DNA from: Chitinophagaceae bacterium
Lineage (GTDB): Bacteria; Bacteroidota; Bacteroidia; Chitinophagales; Chitinophagaceae
DNA length: 8,346 bases
Direction of reading: 5' to 3'
NCBI GenBank assembly: GCA_947459455.1
Contig: CANHEC010000069.1
Coordinates: 1-8,346 of the forward strand
This document shows positions 5,964-8,346 of this stretch, piece after piece. Positions within the stretch are counted from its first letter, which is position 1. Every line of letters begins with the position of its first letter. The notes under the pieces were generated by a model. It saw only the letters and a list, made by a program, of their open reading frames with translations, was not told the origin of the DNA and ran no database searches. The translations under genes were made by a program, and so were the position numbers.

Positions 5964-7193
5964 TTACACGTGGTGGATCACGCTTTCCTTCAGGAAAGGA
6001 TGGTGCATGGGTACCAGCGGAGCCTTTTCCAGAGCCTTGCCGGTAAACCAGATAATCATGCCCACAAAGCCAACCGCAATACCCAGCTCAAACCAACCGA
6101 TGGTGGCGTGCTCTTTCATGGTACCCGGCATTACCATCAGATAAAAATCGATCCAGTGGCCAAAGATGATGAGGATGGCCATGAAGGTGACGATGGTATA
6201 GTTGCGCTTGGCACCGGCCTTCATCATCACCAGCAGCGGGCTCAAAAAGTTCAGTACCAGGTTGAGGTAGAACAAACCGCGGTAATTACCCCACAGGCGA
6301 GCCTTGAAGTACTCAGTTTCTTCCGGAATGTTGGCATACCAGATCAGCATATACTGGCTAAACCACAGGTAGGTCCAGAACACCGAGAAAGCGAACATGA
6401 ATTTGCCCAGATCGTGCAGGTGCTCTTCGCTGGTGTAAGGCAGGTAGCCCTGATTTTTCAGGTAAATAACAAACAGGGCAATGAGGGCCATACCTGCTAC
6501 AAACGAGCTGGCAAAGGTGTACCAGCTGTACATGGTGCTGTACCAGTGCGCATCAATGCTCATGAGCCACAGCCAGGGAATAGACGATGTAACAGTGAGG
6601 GCAAACAGCACGATGTAGAACGAGGCGTGCACAGTGTTCTTGAAAATCCACTTGCGGGCTACCGTTGTTTCCATCGGTGTTTCATCAGCTTCGCGGCTGA
6701 TGCGGCGCATGTTGCGGCCCAGCAAAATCCAACCCACGATGGTGATAAGCGTCCACACCGTGAAGAAAGTAGGATTCAGGAAACCACTTTTGCCACTCAG
6801 AATCTTGTCCTGAGCCACGGCCTCCGCATCTACCCAATGGTAAATGTGGTGCTGATGCGTAAAAATGAGCGACAACAGCACGATGCCGGCGATGATGCCA
6901 AACGGAACCACCACGGTAGAAATGGCCTCGGCTACGCGACGGAAGCTTTGCACCCAGCCAGCCCATGCCAGCGTGGTAGCGCAAATGAAGAACATGGCAG
7001 CATTTACTACCAGCAGCCAATACACGCTATTTTGCAGCAGCACTGCCCAAAAACGTGTATGGTCGTGCTCCTCTTTGCCAAACAACAAAAAGGCAACGCC
7101 TGCGGCCAATGCCAGTGCACCTACACCGGTCAGCGCCATGCCCCACTTCTTCATGCCGGCAGGCTGTACAAATTGATTGCTAAATGAAGCCAT
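5964..7193 (-). CDS. actF: Alternative complex III subunit ActF (quinol:cytochrome c oxidoreductase membrane subunit)
   Basis: This is a 409-residue polytopic membrane protein of ACIII, the complex that replaces cytochrome bc1 in many Bacteroidota. ActF is related to ActC (NrfD-like), and both are membrane subunits; ActF is often called quinone-binding subunit 2, although its own quinone and proton role is less certain than that of ActC. Ten hydrophobic segments are visible, near residues 18-38, 58-78, 92-112, 142-160, 187-210, 224-245, 265-288, 304-326, 334-356 and 366-385. Recognisable family stretches are MSIDAHWYSTMYSWY (211-225), LGKFMFAFSVFWTYLWFSQY (262-281), WYANIPEET (285-293) and HWIDFYLMVMPG (346-357). 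It sits 67 bp after actE and before coxB, the usual ACIII-oxidase order. The start MASFSNQFVQP leaves a short tail before the first helix. Confidence 0.95.
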   Translation of the reverse strand: MASFSNQFVQPAGMKKWGMALTGVGALALAAGVAFLLFGKEEHDHTRFWAVLLQNSVYWLLVVNAAMFFICATTLAWAGWVQSFRRVAEAISTVVVPFGIIAGIVLLSLIFTHQHHIYHWVDAEAVAQDKILSGKSGFLNPTFFTVWTLITIVGWILLGRNMRRISREADETPMETTVARKWIFKNTVHASFYIVLFALTVTSSIPWLWLMSIDAHWYSTMYSWYTFASSFVAGMALIALFVIYLKNQGYLPYTSEEHLHDLGKFMFAFSVFWTYLWFSQYMLIWYANIPEETEYFKARLWGNYRGLFYLNLVLNFLSPLLVMMKAGAKRNYTIVTFMAILIIFGHWIDFYLMVMPGTMKEHATIGWFELGIAVGFVGMIIWFTGKALEKAPLVPMHHPFLKESVIHHV

Positions 7194-7260
7194 TCTATCT
7201 AATTGTCAGGTTATCGCTTATTCGTTTGTTGCTCTATAAACCGTGTGCGGAAGAAACAAA

Positions 7261-7908
7261 TCACTTGGTAGCCTTGCTGCTATCGGCGGCGGCTGGTGCG
7301 GCAGCTGTAGCAGGTGCTACTGCACCTACCTTGCCCTGCTTGTGCTTGATGTAGTAAATCACCTCCCAACGCTGCTTGGGTGTCAGCTGCGAAGCGTATG
7401 CACCCATCAGGTTACGGCCGTAAGTAATGCTGTAAAACATGGTGCCGTCGGTCATGGCCTCATACTTGGCATTGCCTACCAATACGGCAGGGGCGGCAGG
7501 ATAAGGGCCAGCACCGTCTTTCCACAACGGGCCATTACCATCCAGCTTGCTGCCGTGGCAAATGCCGCAGTTAATGAGGTAAATGCGTTCGGCCTCCACC
7601 AAACCCGCAGAATCGAGGCTGGTGATGGGGTTCACCGTATTGCGGCTGGCGAAGTAATTGGTGGTATCACCATCCTTGTCCTTGGCCAGGTGGTACACAT
7701 AATTTTCAGCACGGCTCACTGTACCAGCTACCGGCAGGTTGTTGTAGTTCACTCCCTTCTCGGCCAGATTGCTATGGTCGGCATAGGTTTCGTATGCACG
7801 GCTATAGGCCATATCGGGCATGTAAATGCTGCCGGGCTTGCGCTTCACATCGCTGCAGGCTACCAGGGTAGCCACTGCTGCAGTCAATATGATGATTACT
7901 TTCTTCAT
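7261..7908 (-). CDS. actE: Alternative complex III subunit ActE, lipoprotein monohaem cytochrome c
   Basis: This 215-residue periplasm-facing cytochrome c is part of ACIII and is the likely exit point for electrons towards the oxidase. Residues 1-17 form a lipoprotein signal ending in LVAC, with Cys18 as the lipidated residue, followed by Ser-Asp. One haem c site is present, CGICH (Cys114, Cys117, His118), and Met168 in NLMGAYASQLTP is the probable distal ligand. MPDMAYSRAYETY (30-42) is typical of the ActE N-terminal region. After residue 190 there is an Ala/Pro/Lys-rich tail without predicted fold. The gene is 34 bp after actD and 67 bp before actF. A generic c-type cytochrome would be the alternative call, but the neighbours and the N-terminal motif favour ActE. 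Confidence 0.95.
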   Translation of the reverse strand: MKKVIIILTAAVATLVACSDVKRKPGSIYMPDMAYSRAYETYADHSNLAEKGVNYNNLPVAGTVSRAENYVYHLAKDKDGDTTNYFASRNTVNPITSLDSAGLVEAERIYLINCGICHGSKLDGNGPLWKDGAGPYPAAPAVLVGNAKYEAMTDGTMFYSITYGRNLMGAYASQLTPKQRWEVIYYIKHKQGKVGAVAPATAAAPAAADSSKATK

Positions 7909-7942
7909 CGATGTTGTTTCAATTCGGTGTTGCTAATGATCG

Positions 7943-8346
7943 TTAGTGAGCCACTTTCACGGCCTCTTCGTCGTACAGCTTCTGCTCCTTGTCGTAAGTA
8001 CCCAGCCACCAGCCGGTTTCGGCTATTTGTGTATGTACCTCATGGGCACCCACCGCGTTCAGCAACGCAGTTGCATCCGCCTCCGTAGTGGCACCAGTGC
8101 ACTCTATTACCATCACAAACTTGTCGTCGGTAGCCCGCAGGTGAAAATGGTGCTTCTTTACAAAAGGCGCCAGCTGGCACAGGTAGCAAAAAGTAAGTAC
8201 CATACCCACCGCAGCACACAGTACCGTGAACTCAAACGTAACCGGTACAAAGGCCGGCAGCGGCAGGTGCGGCTTACCACCAATGTTCAGCGGCCAATCG
8301 GCCGTAAACACCCAGCTCATGAAGCTGAGGGCAATGGTGGTACCAG
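7943..8346 (-). CDS. actD: Alternative complex III subunit ActD (DUF3341), partial (5' end outside window)
   Basis: The last 134 residues of a DUF3341 protein are visible; the frame is open to the window edge, so the Met at base 8320 is internal rather than the start. ActD is a small ACIII membrane subunit of about 170-190 residues with two helices. The stretch WPLNIGGKPHLPLPAFVPVT, followed by FEFTVLCAAVGMV, is the hallmark of the family, with a helix before it (ending ALSFMSWVF) and another at its end. The C-terminal part is soluble and alpha/beta-like, with KFVMVIECTG and a final segment rich in Glu and Lys. It is not known to bind a cofactor. It precedes actE by 34 bp, in the conserved actDEF order; actA, actB and actC are expected just outside the window. 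Confidence 0.93.
   Translation of the reverse strand, partial: GTTIALSFMSWVFTADWPLNIGGKPHLPLPAFVPVTFEFTVLCAAVGMVLTFCYLCQLAPFVKKHHFHLRATDDKFVMVIECTGATTEADATALLNAVGAHEVHTQIAETGWWLGTYDKEQKLYDEEAVKVAH

Noticed and set aside
5922..7187. Long plus-strand open frame (421 codons) opposite actF
   Set aside because: It is antisense to a well-supported gene, its translation is rich in His and Gln with no family resemblance, and similar long shadows lie opposite other genes here.
7933..7946. Near-palindrome CTAATGATCGTTAG overlapping the actD stop codon
   Set aside because: One pair is mismatched, it has no loop or T run, and it partly lies in coding sequence; it is probably chance.
7243..8088. Plus-strand open frame spanning actE and part of actD
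   Set aside because: It crosses two real genes and their gap on the other strand and has no family motif.

Overview
The window is a densely packed, single-strand block of respiratory-chain genes. All nine coding regions lie on the minus strand, so transcription runs from high to low coordinates. The proteins match the alternative complex III (ACIII, quinol:cytochrome c oxidoreductase) and aa3-type cytochrome c oxidase genes of Bacteroidota. The ActF, CoxB and CoxC variants, the start codons without Shine-Dalgarno sequences and the TAnnTTTG-like promoter elements all fit that phylum. The moderate GC content suggests a Chitinophagaceae-like organism, but the family is a guess.

In transcription order, the right end holds the ACIII tail: the C-terminal part of ActD (DUF3341, gene cut by the window edge), ActE (a lipoprotein monohaem cytochrome c) and ActF (a ten-helix membrane subunit). 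A small hairpin follows ActF. Next come CoxB (subunit II, CuA site) and CoxA (subunit I, haem a, haem a3 and CuB). After CoxA there is a convincing intrinsic terminator, with a TAnnTTTG box just beyond it. Then follow CtaB (haem O synthase), a short subunit III-like protein, a 137-bp gap with a hairpin and a second promoter-like box, a long subunit III, and the N-terminal part of a subunit IV family protein cut by the left edge.

Together the genes encode a quinol-to-oxygen route. ACIII oxidises menaquinol and passes electrons through haem c proteins, ending with ActE. The CuA centre of CoxB receives them, and CoxA reduces oxygen while pumping protons. CtaB starts the conversion of haem B towards haem A. 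CoxB has no fused cytochrome c domain, so ActE or a separate cytochrome c must deliver electrons; direct transfer inside an ACIII-oxidase supercomplex is established for some Bacteroidota.

I found no mobile element, CRISPR array, tRNA, rRNA or broken gene, and no clearly new system. No intergenic stretch exceeds 300 bases. The points worth a second look are the terminator/promoter break that splits the oxidase genes, substitutions around CuA, the paired subunit III paralogues (one lacking a conserved Glu), His-rich segments in CoxA and the long CoxC, and a similar short tail motif in ActE and CoxB.
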